A program made the position numbers and the translations under genes. A stretch of 64,000 bases of DNA from positions 248,001 through 312,000 of the forward strand of contig JALBYC010000005.1 of the NCBI GenBank assembly GCA_023212645.1, written 5' to 3'. Of the stretch, positions 1 to 11,200 are shown piece by piece (the stretch's first letter is position 1; each line of letters opens with the position of its first letter). Below the pieces are notes generated by a model. The model saw only the letters and a program-made list of their open reading frames with translations, ran no database searches and was not told where the DNA came from. The DNA is from Farysia itapuensis. Taxonomy: Eukaryota > Basidiomycota > Ustilaginomycetes > Ustilaginales > Ustilaginaceae.

Positions 1-1
1 C

Positions 2-1459
2 GGGAACAGAGTCGTCGTTCCGCCTTCCTTTCCGGAACTCTCGTACCTACACCCCGAGCATACTTCCGCAACCTCGACCGCTACGGAAAAGATTGCCGAC
101 CGAGCAGACGACACTTCCCGACTGATCCGACGCAGGGTGTCAGAGGCAACAAGTGACAGCGAAGCTAGCTCGAGCGGGCCCGTCAAGCTTGACCTCGGCC
201 CCAGCTTTCCATTGAGCTCGTTTCACTACCAGAAGCGACAGTGGCGCTTGCCCTTCGTGGACAACGAATTCAGCGACATGTTCCGTACCTGGATCTACGG
301 CTTTACCTGGGAGGATCCATACGTTGATATGGAGCACCTGGATTTGGGCAAAGACGATTCCATTTTGTGCATCACTTCAGCTGGCGACAATGCCTTGCAT
401 TACGCTATCGCGGGTAAACCGCAGAGGATTCATGCAGTGGACATGAACCCATGCCAGGGTCATTTGCTTGAGCTCAAGCTGGCATGCATTGCATCCTTGT
501 CCTACGATGAGATGTGGCGCATGTTCGGCGAAGGCAAGATCGACAATTTCCGCGAGCTACTCGACAGCAAGATATCTCCCTATCTTTCTTCTCACGCCTA
601 CCAGTTTTGGCGTTTGAACACATCCGCTTTTGACAAGGCTTTCTACTTCCGTGGCTATTCTGGTCATGCACTGCGATTGGCCAAGTTCGCATTTACCGTC
701 ACAGGTGTACGCAAGTATGTCGAGAAGATGTGCAATGCCGAGACCGTAGAGGAACAGCAGAAAGTGTGGAACGCGAAGCTGCGATCCAAGCTGATCAACA
801 AGCCGCTGATTCGCTTGTTCCTCTCCAATCCGGCCTTTTTGTGGAATGCACTGGGTGTGCCCATGAATCAGTATCAGATCTTCCTCAACGAGGGAATCTC
901 GGCAGAGCAATTCGCCATTGACACCCTCGACTCGATCCCGAGTCGGTCATTGATTCGAAATGACAACTACCACTACCGTTTGTGCTTGATGCACAACTAC
1001 ACGCCCGAAAGTTGCCCGTTGTACCTCAAGCCCGAGGGTTTTGCCACACTCAAAAAGCAAGCACTGACGCAAGGCCTAGACTCGTTCCGCTTGCACACTG
1101 ACTCGATTGTCAATGTTTTGCGCGGCTTCGAAGACGGCGCCTTGACGCGGGCTATCACTATGGATCACATGGACTGGTTCGACCCTGTACCCGCGTCACA
1201 GCCCGCTCCTACGATCAAGCAAGCCCGCAAGGACAATGACAAGTCCATCTCTGATTTGGACCGGGAAGTACGGGAGCTTTCGCGCGTCATTCGTCCTGGA
1301 GGCGCCGTGTTCTACCGCAGCGCCGCCAAGCGCCCTTGGTACAACCAGCGCTTCGAGCAGATGGGATTCCGTGTAGAGCCTGTCCACATCCGAGAAACAG
1401 GTCAGCCTATCGACAACGTCAACATGTACGCCAGCTTCTACAAAGCGACTCGCGTCTAG
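2..1459 (+). CDS. BTA1: Betaine-lipid synthase, BtaA-like C-terminal part (5' truncated by window edge)
   Basis: The frame is open from the left edge to the stop at 1459, giving 485 visible codons; the GTG at 137 is internal and not a start. From about residue 60 the protein matches the BtaA/DUF3419 family, which moves the 3-amino-3-carboxypropyl group of S-adenosylmethionine to diacylglycerol, the first step to the betaine lipid DGTS. The SAM-binding signature is visible as ITSAGDNALHYAI followed by IHAVDMNPCQGHLLELKLA. The first 45 or so residues are Ser/Thr/Ala-rich and look like an interdomain linker. Fungal betaine-lipid synthases are usually fusions with a BtaB-like N-methyltransferase, so that domain probably lies upstream of the window (inference). 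In other fungi these enzymes act in membrane remodelling under phosphate limitation. A stand-alone BtaA cannot be excluded from this window alone. Confidence 0.85.
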   Translation, partial: GNRVVVPPSFPELSYLHPEHTSATSTATEKIADRADDTSRLIRRRVSEATSDSEASSSGPVKLDLGPSFPLSSFHYQKRQWRLPFVDNEFSDMFRTWIYGFTWEDPYVDMEHLDLGKDDSILCITSAGDNALHYAIAGKPQRIHAVDMNPCQGHLLELKLACIASLSYDEMWRMFGEGKIDNFRELLDSKISPYLSSHAYQFWRLNTSAFDKAFYFRGYSGHALRLAKFAFTVTGVRKYVEKMCNAETVEEQQKVWNAKLRSKLINKPLIRLFLSNPAFLWNALGVPMNQYQIFLNEGISAEQFAIDTLDSIPSRSLIRNDNYHYRLCLMHNYTPESCPLYLKPEGFATLKKQALTQGLDSFRLHTDSIVNVLRGFEDGALTRAITMDHMDWFDPVPASQPAPTIKQARKDNDKSISDLDREVRELSRVIRPGGAVFYRSAAKRPWYNQRFEQMGFRVEPVHIRETGQPIDNVNMYASFYKATRV

Positions 1460-1630
1460 ACTATATCGTAACGCACTAGTCATTGCAATAGCATACAGAA
1501 TTTTACTTCTTTGATACAATTGAGGTGTAATTACGGCACGCAATTCTGGGCCTGCATGGCGCTGGAATTTGTGCATAACCGTACTTTGTGGGGGTTTCCG
1601 TACACACCATCATCGATGTCGTAGAACACA

Positions 1631-2866
1631 ATGAGCTTGGCTGCAAGTACAGCGACGAACGCTACAGAGCCTAGCAAACAGGGAGAGCAGGAGTCGCTTG
1701 CATCGCGTGCTGACTATCACCTCGACTACTCTCAATGGCAGTCTGACACTCCCACCTCGCCATCCTCCCTAGCCTTTGTCGACAGTCTGCGCAAGGCCAT
1801 GGTCGGGATTGGATTCTTCTACCTGTACAACACGCCTCTGGATGCACAGCGTACGCAGATGTTTGACCTCGTCGAGCGGTTCTTTGCCCTGCCGCTGGCG
1901 ACTCGACTGACGATCGATATGAATCGCAGCCGGCACTTTCGTGGATACTGCAAGTTTGGGGACGAGACGACAAAAGCGCGACCGGACTTGCGCGATCAAG
2001 TCGACTACGGCCCGCACTTATCGCAGCCAGTCACGGTCGATGCGCAACTACTCGAGCAACGGCCGTTCCTGAACTTGTGCGGGCCGAATCAGTTCCTCCC
2101 CGATAGCGTTTGCGAGGGACACGAAAGGATTGTAACAAAGTGGTTCGAGACGGCCAGTGAGATCTCGTTCCAGCTGACGCGCGCGCTTGAACAAGCACTG
2201 GGCGTACCAGCTAACGAGCTGCTGCAGTACTTGACCGGCAAAAGTCCCACCCTGGCCGATATCACCTCTAAACTAGACGACAAGGTAGCGCAGTTGGGGC
2301 CCCTACCGTACTCGCGCATGAAGACGATCCGCTACCCAACTGGACGCGAGGTAGACGGCATCCCCCGCGATAGCCAGAGCACTCAGGGCGTTGGCGCTCA
2401 CAAGGACAGCGGCTGGTTGACCCTCCTCAGCCCATCCCCTGAACCAGGCCTGCAAGTACAAGACTTTGACGGAACCTGGATCGCTGTTCCCCCCATCGCC
2501 CACGCGACTATCGTCAACTTTGGCCAACAAGTCGAAGCGCTTTCCGGCGGGATTGTTCAGGCAGCTACGCACCGAGTTGTATCAGCGCCCGAGTCGACGA
2601 CCCCACGTTACTCGGTGGCTTTCTTCAGCTCTCCCGCTCTCAACGTCCGTCTCCGCCCGCTTGACCGTCCCGCATTTGACCGACAAACGCTTGCTCTCTG
2701 GCACGCTGCCCAAGCCAAACGCAGCGGCAACGCCATCATCAGCGACGTACCCCAAGGCGACCTCTTTGCCAAACACGACGAAGATTTCGGCTGGATCAAC
2801 TGGCGTGGCCTCGTCCGAAGCCATCCCGGCGTCGTCCATGCTTTCTACAATCATCTCGTACACTAG
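1631..2866 (+). CDS. 2-oxoglutarate/Fe(II)-dependent dioxygenase, isopenicillin-N-synthase-like
   Basis: A 411-residue single-exon protein. The N-terminal half contains the DIOX_N-type segment (FVDSLRKAMVGIGFFYLYN) and the C-terminal half the jelly-roll catalytic core. The iron ligands are visible: the HxD pair His257/Asp259 in GAHKDSGWLTLL and the distal histidine near residue 314 in ATHRVV. The co-substrate motif RxS follows in PRYSVAFF. The usual length of this family is 300-400 residues. Proteins of this type hydroxylate, desaturate or cyclise small molecules; the substrate cannot be read from the sequence. No secondary-metabolism genes flank it, so an isolated housekeeping or detoxifying role is as likely as a biosynthetic one. 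It converges with the mannosyltransferase gene, with 141 bp between the stops. Confidence 0.85.
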   Translation: MSLAASTATNATEPSKQGEQESLASRADYHLDYSQWQSDTPTSPSSLAFVDSLRKAMVGIGFFYLYNTPLDAQRTQMFDLVERFFALPLATRLTIDMNRSRHFRGYCKFGDETTKARPDLRDQVDYGPHLSQPVTVDAQLLEQRPFLNLCGPNQFLPDSVCEGHERIVTKWFETASEISFQLTRALEQALGVPANELLQYLTGKSPTLADITSKLDDKVAQLGPLPYSRMKTIRYPTGREVDGIPRDSQSTQGVGAHKDSGWLTLLSPSPEPGLQVQDFDGTWIAVPPIAHATIVNFGQQVEALSGGIVQAATHRVVSAPESTTPRYSVAFFSSPALNVRLRPLDRPAFDRQTLALWHAAQAKRSGNAIISDVPQGDLFAKHDEDFGWINWRGLVRSHPGVVHAFYNHLVH

Positions 2867-3007
2867 CCACCCGCGCACAGGAATGACGTCTAAGATGCTT
2901 GGATTTGTTGGACGAAATGGGGAAAAAATGCGGGGAGTTTCACAGCGATGATGCAAGTAGAGTATGATAAGGGAGGAAGGATTGTGGCTCGTAGGGGCGA
3001 GGGGCTG

Positions 3008-4318
3008 TTATTTGGGTTCGCCCTCGACGGCAGTACGCCACCATTGCTTGAGACACGAGTAGCCCTCTCGGTCGAAAGATTGCTTGGGATCGCAGTTGCA
3101 CCTGCTGTTGTCGTGGTACTTTTTGCGATTCGTGGGACAGTGGTTCCATGGAATGTGGTAGTAGCCGATATCGTCAAAGTGGTGCAGACGCGCACGATCC
3201 AGAAGCAGAATGACGGCAATCGAGTGCACGGGTGCATCCCCCCACCGTTCGTAGAAGAAGCCGCCGGATCGGTCCAAGTGGTCAAAGTACTCGAGATACT
3301 GCTTGGAGCGCCAGAATCGCAGGTCTCCGATTTCAAAGTTGCTCCAAAAGTGGCACAGGTTGTAGCCCGGTTCCATCAATCTCTCGGGTTCGTCAGTCAT
3401 AAAGTGCAAGCCGTGGTCTTTGGCGAGGTAGTCAGGATGTGATTTGATAAACTGCTTCGACGTCTCCCACAGTGTCGGAATTGTGTCGAGGTATTCGTAC
3501 AACGCCATGGTGAAGCCGTAAGTTTTGTTGTTCATTTGCATGAATACGAACGGATCGTAGTCAATGTCACAGTAGAGCTTGATACCGGGCTCGACGCGCC
3601 AGTAGTAGTCAAGGTCGAGTGTCAACTCGTGGCGGAAGAAGAATCCGGACTGGAAGCGACACATGTGGCGGTAGCTTTCCGAAGAGCCGTAGATGATATC
3701 CTTCATCTTTACGCGCGTCTCGGCGGCTTTGTTCTGGTCGATAAAGTCCGGGTAGCCCCAGTGCTCCTTGGGGATCAAGCCGAAACGACATTCGCTTCGA
3801 GTCATTTGCTGAACCCCGCGTTTGAACTCTTCGGTGAAAGGCTCGTTGTTGAGAAAGATCCACGGGTAGCCGTACTTGCGGTTGAACTTCTCCTCGACAT
3901 CGCGCATCGACTCGCGCATGCCGTCGAGCTCCGAATTGCGGACAAGGACGATGAAGCCGGCTTTGGCACGGGGAGCCTGGTTGGCCATCTGAGGAACAAA
4001 GGTGGGTGGGTACAAGTTGCCATCGTCGCCCTTCTGCGCCCATCTGGTCAGGTCATCGATGGAGCTGGGCACGCCTGGGTTATGTGTATACATGTCCGCC
4101 ACCGAGTTTGGCGGAACGAGTGAGCTGGACTGCCCAGCGCTCGACTGCCAGGGCGAAGAAATCTTGGGCAGCGACTCCCACCCATGTCGTACATTCTGCA
4201 CGCCATTTGTCGAAAAGGAGAGATACGTGGACAACGTCAAGATCAGCAGAAACAGCGTGATCAGCGCAATCAACCGCTGCGGCCTTCGAAAGAGACCTTC
4301 CAAAACCCCATACGCCAT
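3008..4318 (-). CDS. Golgi alpha-1,2-mannosyltransferase, GT15 (Kre2/Mnt1/Ktr) family
   Basis: A 436-residue type II membrane protein if translation begins at the ATG at 4318. That start gives a short cytosolic tail, then one hydrophobic anchor (about residues 14-34, rich in Leu/Ile), as expected for a Golgi glycosyltransferase; the frame extends further upstream but that part looks non-coding. The lumenal domain carries the GT15 hallmark CHFWSNFEI, with the conserved glutamate proposed as catalytic in Kre2 at residue 329, plus YCDIDYDPFVFM and FFYERWGDAPVHSIA. The family transfers mannose from GDP-mannose to O- and N-linked glycans of secreted and cell-wall proteins. Which Ktr/Kre2 paralogue this is cannot be decided here. 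Confidence 0.93.
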   Translation of the reverse strand: MAYGVLEGLFRRPQRLIALITLFLLILTLSTYLSFSTNGVQNVRHGWESLPKISSPWQSSAGQSSSLVPPNSVADMYTHNPGVPSSIDDLTRWAQKGDDGNLYPPTFVPQMANQAPRAKAGFIVLVRNSELDGMRESMRDVEEKFNRKYGYPWIFLNNEPFTEEFKRGVQQMTRSECRFGLIPKEHWGYPDFIDQNKAAETRVKMKDIIYGSSESYRHMCRFQSGFFFRHELTLDLDYYWRVEPGIKLYCDIDYDPFVFMQMNNKTYGFTMALYEYLDTIPTLWETSKQFIKSHPDYLAKDHGLHFMTDEPERLMEPGYNLCHFWSNFEIGDLRFWRSKQYLEYFDHLDRSGGFFYERWGDAPVHSIAVILLLDRARLHHFDDIGYYHIPWNHCPTNRKKYHDNSRCNCDPKQSFDREGYSCLKQWWRTAVEGEPK

Positions 4319-4756
4319 CGTCTCTACGTGGAACTGGCGCTCTCGAAGTGGAAGATGGTGGCGCTTACGACCTCGAGATAAATTTGCAATATTCTGTCGA
4401 CAGATCCCCTCTCGACACCAGATACAATTAATCCCGCGAAAAAACGTGCGGACGTGCGACGTGTTGGTTTCACAATCTCTGATCCAACCCAACCGCGCGG
4501 GTCAGTGCGATGTCGGGAGAAAAACTTGGAATTTTTAATTTACAAGTCCGCCACAAGTCCGCATGGCACATATGGCACGGCACAGCCTTTTTTTTTTTGG
4601 CGCCTTTCTTGACACGCACGCGAGAAGGCCGACCAAGGGACACATGCATCATGCGTCCCGCTCAATTTATACCGCACACACTTCCCGCCCTAAAGCCTGT
4701 CTGTCACACTAGTGTCCCGCCTCTTGAACAAATTAGCATTTTTGCCAAGCACAAAT
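4319..4756. other. Intergenic region upstream of the mannosyltransferase
   Basis: 438 bp between the start of the minus-strand mannosyltransferase and the stop of the minus-strand gene at 4757-7975. It must hold the mannosyltransferase promoter and the 3' UTR of its upstream neighbour. Visible items are an 11-base T run at 4588-4598 and a tandem pair of ACAAGTCCGC at 4542-4551 and 4553-4562. No convincing reading frame or RNA gene is seen. Confidence 0.6.
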
Positions 4757-7700
4757 CTACTGGTCTAAGCTTTGCGGAGCTGCAGGTTGTTGACCCAGCA
4801 GACGTGTGATCCGTCGGGAAGCGGAACGTCCAAGACTTTGAACGCCGAACGATGTGGCGCTGCCCGTCTTGTCTTCCCCGGACATGCCATCTCGGCTAAG
4901 TGGCAGAACTGCAGTCGTAGATGCTGCTAGGTTCTCATCCGACGGTCGATGCACATTTCGAGGTGGGCGGGGTGGCTTGGGTGACTTTGTCACGTTAGCT
5001 TGACTCGGTAGCTCTCGGTTGGTGTCTGCAGTCTGGCCTCGACTTGCTGCTTCGTGGTGGTATGCTTTACCAGCGTCCTCTCCTCGGGTAAGCCGATCTG
5101 TCACCAGGGTATGGCGTCGCTTTGTCCCGCTGTCTACCGACGTTGGCGAAACAGAAAAGCTGGATTTAGCGAGCGACTCCAGTTGGGTTGTCAGGGTATC
5201 TACCGCTCGCTGATCACTTTCCCCTCGAGGTGTGAACGTGTGCCGTTGACGACGAGAGTGAGAGCCATTTGGTGTGACTTCGCCACTTGCATTCGAGAAG
5301 CTACTGCCTTGACGACTCGAGCGACCCGGCTCCTCGACTTCATTGGCACTGAAGTCACTCCCGTTCGACCGCCTTGCATCAGATGCGCTGTTCTCGGGGC
5401 TCATCGAAGGTGCAGATGGTTGATAGGATGCCGTCGCATTTGACACCGAAGGGTTGCTTAAACGTGGCTGACGTGGGCTGAAGCTCGGTGGGGGCCTAGA
5501 CGACGTCGATACAGCTGACGCATTTGTGTCGTCAACAGAATCCGAAGCTGGCTGTAACGAAGGCGGAGTGAATAGGCTGCTTTCCCGTATGCCCTTTGAA
5601 GGCAAAATTGAAGACAAAGAAGCCGTCGAATCTTGAGATTGACGAATTCGATGTGTGCGTCGCAGAGCAGCGCTCGACGATGGTGAGAGTTCAGATGCGG
5701 AGCGCATGTGACTCGCGTGGCCGAGCGATGTCATGGATCGCAGCTGCGATGCTGTAAGCGTAGCTCCACGCTCGCTACGTGGAGAGCTGACTGCCAAGTC
5801 TTCAGCTTGGAGGCGCGGCGGCACACCGCGAAGCATAGAGCTCGCGCGACCCAGACTACTGGGAGCGCGATCTCCGCCTCCTACTCGAGAAAAGGGTCGA
5901 GGTGAATGCCCTAATTCCTGCAGCACTTGGTTGAATTGCGCGTGTCGCTCCTTCTCCATCCTGTCCAGCAAGAAGAGTAAGTCTTGAACCGCTCGAGCCT
6001 GCTCTAGCGTTAGCTTATTCAGAAATGCGAAGCCGTCGTCCAGTTGCCCAAAGGCCACCGTTGTTGCTTCCCCTTTGGCGCCCAACAAATGTCCTTCGGT
6101 GGCTATGGGATGCAGACGTGCCAGTTCCGACCACATGGAAGATGTTCCCTTGACGATTGCGCCCATGAGATCCACGACTCTCGATGTCTGCGGACCGGCG
6201 CCCAGGAAGGACCCATCTGTCGTTGGCACCTTGCCGTATAGACTTTCAAGCTGTCCGAATCGAACAGACATATTCTTGATGGGCGCCGGCTCTTTTCCAG
6301 AGTCTGCAATACTGCGCGTGACGATAGGGGATCCCGAGAAGCGGTCAGTTATCATACCAATGGAAGTGGAGCTTCGTAGAGGAAGATTTGGTCCGGAGTC
6401 AATATCTGATCGTAAACTGACAAGATCGTTGATGCGATTGACAGTGTCGGTGGAAGGACCGGAGTTGGGTGACATCCACTGGTGGCTCATGCGAGATTTC
6501 AGAGGCTCGGTCACGGGCTGACGTTGTAGACGATTTGGGACAATTGGCGTGGAGCTGTTGAGACCGCTCTGCTGACGCAGTGACCCGAGTGTAGACTTTC
6601 GAAGTCCCATGGAAGATTGAGTTCCGCTCAAAGGGCGGTGATGGTCGGAGCTGGCCCCTGCACGATTGCTGCTATTGCTGTCTATGTGCAGATCTTCAAT
6701 TTGCAGCCGCAAAGTCTCCAAAGCACGGTCTGGAGTATGCGAGAGCTTATCAGCAAACAAGCGAGCCTTGGCAGACGACGTAGTCTGAAAGGAGCGTTCG
6801 GTACGTTCGGAGGGACTGGAAGATCTGCGAGGGGGAGCTGAGAATCCTTCAAGTGCTGTTAACCGACCGCCATCTTTCTGTAAGTCTGCACGCGAACCAG
6901 AGTTATGTCGATCCGATGTTCTATTCGTAAACGTCCCCTGAGAGCGGCTGGATGCCGTGGGAGTGCTCACCGTCCGATTCTCGGTCCCAGCGTGATTTGT
7001 CGCGAGTGGCTGTGTGGATTGAGCATTACGGCTGGGCAAGATTGCTGGTGAGAAACCAGCTTCGACAGGCATTCGCCTCAGCGGCTCCGAGCCATTAGAA
7101 AGTATAGAGGGAGACGTGATGCTGTCGTTCCCATTGGTCTCGCCATTGTCATCTGAATCACTGGAAGCATCGGCTCGCGCGGCACGGTATGCCCGCCTCA
7201 CCTCTTTGTCCGGCAAACGAAAACTGGCAGGCACCGAAGTGTCGTGCACACTCCCATTGTCGACTGCTGTCGATGAAAATCTTTCGGAAGGGCTAGCATC
7301 TTGGGCAGGTAGGCGTTTCGATAAGCGATCACTAGGCCTGCCAATGGCTGTGGACGCATCCTGAGGTTGTCGTCGGTGAGAAGACAGCGGGTCTTGGGAG
7401 TCGTTGTCCGGAGAAAATTTGGAGGATCTGTGTAGAGTGGTCGATTTCCGTGGAGAGTACTTATGAAGACCTGAGTCTCTGGAACGGTCACCTGAGTCTT
7501 CGTCGTCGATGCGGGAACCTAGACGCGACTCGGTACGAAGCTGACTCACGTCACGCTCGTGCACTTCGCTTCGTCGTGTTCTTTCTGATCCAGGAGAGCT
7601 GTGAGAGGGTGAGGATGCGCCTTCATCCGTCAGTCGTGATCTGTCACGACGAGAAGAGGACGACTGCATTGCACCGCGTACTCGAGGGAGGACGTTACTT

Positions 7701-7975
7701 TGCTGAAAAGTAAGACTACGGTCGTCGGTATTGGATGAGGAAGGTGAGGGTGAGCGATGGACCGAGGACTGCTCCGATTGCATGTTCAGGTGACGACCAG
7801 GCCGCCGAGATGTCGACTCGGCTGAGCGATGCTGTGCACGTCCGATGCTGCTGTCTGCACTGCTAGCCTCTTCGCTATATGGCGGTGTTGGGATATCGCT
7901 AGAGATGTGAGCCATCGATTTGGAAGAGCGGTCCATTTGCAGGTTGGTGACCCTGTTTTGTCGCGCTCTGGGCAA
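4757..7975 (-). CDS. Large Ser/Arg-rich, mostly disordered protein of unknown function
   Basis: A 1072-residue single-exon frame, far too long to be a chance frame at this base composition and in the orientation of its neighbour. Most of it is low-complexity Ser/Arg/Thr/Pro sequence with no recognisable domain. One stretch, about residues 569-690, looks folded: it has hydrophobic periodicity and helical segments such as AFGQLDDGFAFLNKL and ARAVQDLLFLLDRMEKER. I do not recognise the family. The first ATG at 7975 is taken; in-frame methionines at residues 14 and 21 are alternatives. It is divergent from ATG2, with 274 bp between start codons. The many Ser/Pro and Arg-x-x-Ser sites suggest a phosphorylated regulatory or scaffold protein, which is inference only. 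Confidence 0.75.
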   Translation of the reverse strand: MPRARQNRVTNLQMDRSSKSMAHISSDIPTPPYSEEASSADSSIGRAQHRSAESTSRRPGRHLNMQSEQSSVHRSPSPSSSNTDDRSLTFQQSNVLPRVRGAMQSSSSRRDRSRLTDEGASSPSHSSPGSERTRRSEVHERDVSQLRTESRLGSRIDDEDSGDRSRDSGLHKYSPRKSTTLHRSSKFSPDNDSQDPLSSHRRQPQDASTAIGRPSDRLSKRLPAQDASPSERFSSTAVDNGSVHDTSVPASFRLPDKEVRRAYRAARADASSDSDDNGETNGNDSITSPSILSNGSEPLRRMPVEAGFSPAILPSRNAQSTQPLATNHAGTENRTVSTPTASSRSQGTFTNRTSDRHNSGSRADLQKDGGRLTALEGFSAPPRRSSSPSERTERSFQTTSSAKARLFADKLSHTPDRALETLRLQIEDLHIDSNSSNRAGASSDHHRPLSGTQSSMGLRKSTLGSLRQQSGLNSSTPIVPNRLQRQPVTEPLKSRMSHQWMSPNSGPSTDTVNRINDLVSLRSDIDSGPNLPLRSSTSIGMITDRFSGSPIVTRSIADSGKEPAPIKNMSVRFGQLESLYGKVPTTDGSFLGAGPQTSRVVDLMGAIVKGTSSMWSELARLHPIATEGHLLGAKGEATTVAFGQLDDGFAFLNKLTLEQARAVQDLLFLLDRMEKERHAQFNQVLQELGHSPRPFSRVGGGDRAPSSLGRASSMLRGVPPRLQAEDLAVSSPRSERGATLTASQLRSMTSLGHASHMRSASELSPSSSAALRRTHRIRQSQDSTASLSSILPSKGIRESSLFTPPSLQPASDSVDDTNASAVSTSSRPPPSFSPRQPRLSNPSVSNATASYQPSAPSMSPENSASDARRSNGSDFSANEVEEPGRSSRQGSSFSNASGEVTPNGSHSRRQRHTFTPRGESDQRAVDTLTTQLESLAKSSFSVSPTSVDSGTKRRHTLVTDRLTRGEDAGKAYHHEAASRGQTADTNRELPSQANVTKSPKPPRPPRNVHRPSDENLAASTTAVLPLSRDGMSGEDKTGSATSFGVQSLGRSASRRITRLLGQQPAAPQSLDQ

Positions 7976-8249
7976 AGTCAGAGTCTCATGGTCCGGTGTG
8001 GGCAGGAGGAATGGCTAATTGAGCAGATGAACGCGGGCTGATGCACTAAAATGATCGACCGGCACTCTTTCGAGTCGCGTTCGAGCTGAGTACACCGAAC
8101 GCACTCCACATTGCAGTCAGCTGGCTAGCTGGACCCTGATGCACTGATGAACAACACTTTGGCCCCTTTCAGACACCTGCCCGACAAGCTATGGACTCCG
8201 TCTAGCAGTCCCACTGCATTGGAGTGAGAGCAGTGATTGCTCTGCAACA

Positions 8250-11200
8250 ATGGCCTCCTACTTCCTCCCAGCCTTTCTCTCAGGCTGGGACATCCCATCC
8301 ATCTCGGCATACTCTTTATCAGCAAATTTGCAGCGGCGACTTCTGTCCTATCTGCTCAAAAGAACGCTTGGTCATCTCGTTCAAGGAGGTCAGCTGGACT
8401 TGGACCAAATCGATGCTGGAATTGGCAGCGGCAAAGTCGAGATTCGCAACGTCCAGCTTGACGCCAAAGCCATCAATGCCCAGCTGCCCAACCTGCCCAT
8501 CTCCTTGCACTCTGGCGAGATCGGCAGGATAAGTGTCCAGCTGCCGTTACCGAACATCTGGAGTGGCGAGCTGAGTCTGACTGTCTCCGACATCAAAGTC
8601 AACATCGAGTCAGCTACTCTTGACAACGAAGATAGTCTGCCACATCATCTGCAGGAAACGCTGTCTGCTTCCTTCGCCAGCGCGGCCAGTCACTTGCTAG
8701 AACGCGATGAAGAAGGCCGGGACCTACAGCAGTCTATCCATGAGTCCATCGCCGGTGATCATTCTGCCACAAACACTGAGACCGATGATCTCGATGATGG
8801 CACAATCGTGGGCTCCTACGTGGAAGCTCTCCTTGCTCGATTGAAAGTCTCTGTCGAGAACATGCGTATCGAGCTTCAAGACGAAAATATTGGCCTCTCC
8901 CTTATCATCAACCGTGCCAGCGTTCATAGTACGACTTCAAGGTCACAAGTCGACAAGTCCACTGAGTCTCCGGGTAGTCTCAAAGATGTCTTGAGCACGA
9001 CTACAAGAACGTTGTCTCTCGATGCGATCGAAGTCTGGATGCTTCAGAAAAGTGATCATTCAGACTCTAGATCAGACGCCATGGGTGACTCGGTCTCGAG
9101 CCTGTACGAGAGCGCCATACAGCATCCTTCTCACATCTCTGTCAGCAACATGAGCGCTGTCGACGAAACACAGGCTCATCAGGCGTCAAGCTATGTTCGC
9201 ATATGTAGCACTGGCATAGAGCCCGTAGTTGTCACCATGACCACCAGCAAAGAGCGAGAAGCAGCACGTTTGCCATCGTCTCGCACTGCCGCAAAGTATC
9301 GTCTGACAAAGGCTGACACACAGGTTGATTTGACGCTAGGTAATTTGGCAGCAATGCTGTCTATTGACCAGCTTGTTCCAATCGTTGCTCTATGGCGTCA
9401 GCTCAGACAACAGCCAACCGAAGCTGCGAACGATTCCGCCAAGGTATCGTTCAGATCGAAACCCCCTGTGGACTTGACCAGTAAGGTAATTTGTGGTGTC
9501 AAGACTGTCACCGTGATTCTCTGCTACGATGACCCGTCCGCGCTTCCCAGTATTCGACACGACGATTTCTGGGCGAATCCGACCACCTCGCATCCCGCTA
9601 TTGCGCATCTGCGACTGTCGTCCGAGACTCTCGCTGCTAGACACACGACCTATTCGTCGAGTTCGTCTACTCGTACGCCCGATCAATTGCATCTGTCCAT
9701 TCGCGACCTACATCTGTACGAACATCTCTCTCCAAGCCTGAACCGTGATTTACCACCAGGCGCCCAAAGGCTCTTCCCTGTTTTGGTTTTCGATCCAAAC
9801 TTGTGCCAGTACCAAGAGCAATCGGCTAGCCCTTCGACACAGGCGCATCTCGGTCAACCTCGCAAATCTGCTGGACCGGCTACTCTCGACTGGCGCTTTG
9901 ACCCATCTACGATTTTGACGTCCCGCGCTAGCTCCTCTGCTGCAGACTTGCCTCGAACGGCAAGATTCGAGTCAGCCGGCAGTAGCTCGCCTCCCGACAA
10001 TGTCTTTGCAAATCCGTATCTGCAGACTTCGTTCGGAGACCAAGGCTGGAAGCTGAGGCCTCGGGCTCAATCTCAATTTGGTCAGCAAAGACACGAGGCC
10101 GAGACACCTGCATGTATCGCAATTTCTTGTATACGACCAATGGGCTCAGATCAAGGCCGCATATCCGTGAGCTTGGCCCCTGTACATCTGTTCTTGGACA
10201 TCTCGTTAATGACACGATTGCACCCAGCTTTCAGAAGGGCAGCGTCTCTGCTGACACCTTCAGCAAAGGAATCTTCACGTTCAGGGATGTCTGCATCCAT
10301 GGCAAGCTTGTCTGCAAGTACCGCTACCGTACATGCCTCTCCCAGATCGTTTTTGAGCGAGCTCAACAATCACGAAGCAATCGCACAACAAGCCCAGTAT
10401 TCTTTCGAGTTGCGCAGCAAAATGCTTCGATTCGATGTCCGAACACCACAGATGTCTTTCTCGGACAGTGAGCTGGCCAAACAAGACCTTCGTACGGCTC
10501 GGCTGATTGGTCTTTCTCGACGGTGCGGCCTCTTCGTTCTTCAAGTCCAGGGCCTGGACATTGGATTTGGTTCCCTAGAAAGAGCTCAAAAGCCCCGTGG
10601 TGTCCATTTTGCCGGCGCCACATCCTATCACGAACAATTAGACGAATCAGGGCTGGTCTCTGGGCGCATCACCGTTCAGAAGGTGGCTGCTTTCATGACC
10701 CTGCTTCATTCTGATTCTAAACCTGTTCAAATCGCAAGTATCGACGCAATCTCGGATGATTTGATGCCAGGAGAGATCACATCCAAGCCCGCCCGTCGTC
10801 TTCATCCTCGCATGATCATTTCCAGAGGCAATGATCTTCAATACTCGGACGAGCAGAAGGAGCATTATAGTTGTCTGATCCCAGCCATCAGCATCGACTT
10901 GGCCAAGCAGCAGATTGACTCACTGCAATATATGGTTGATGATCTCACGCAAGGGAGCGCTCTATGGACATTACAAGTCCGGGATGACATCGAGGACTCC
11001 GACAGCTCCAGGAGGTTCAGCAGTCGCTCATTTGGGGATCCCTCCATTCAGTCACTCATGTCGGCAAGCACAGAATCGACGTCTACCGCACGCAACTCGA
11101 ACAAGCGCTCTGCTTTTGCAGCCGGCGTAACAGATGTATCCGTCCGCTTATACCTCCCACAGCCTGCATCGCACGAAGATGGGCAGGCAAAGAGCTTGGT

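Noticed and set aside
137..139. GTG as start of the betaine-lipid synthase
   Set aside because: The frame is open to the window edge upstream, and nuclear fungal genes do not normally start at GTG.
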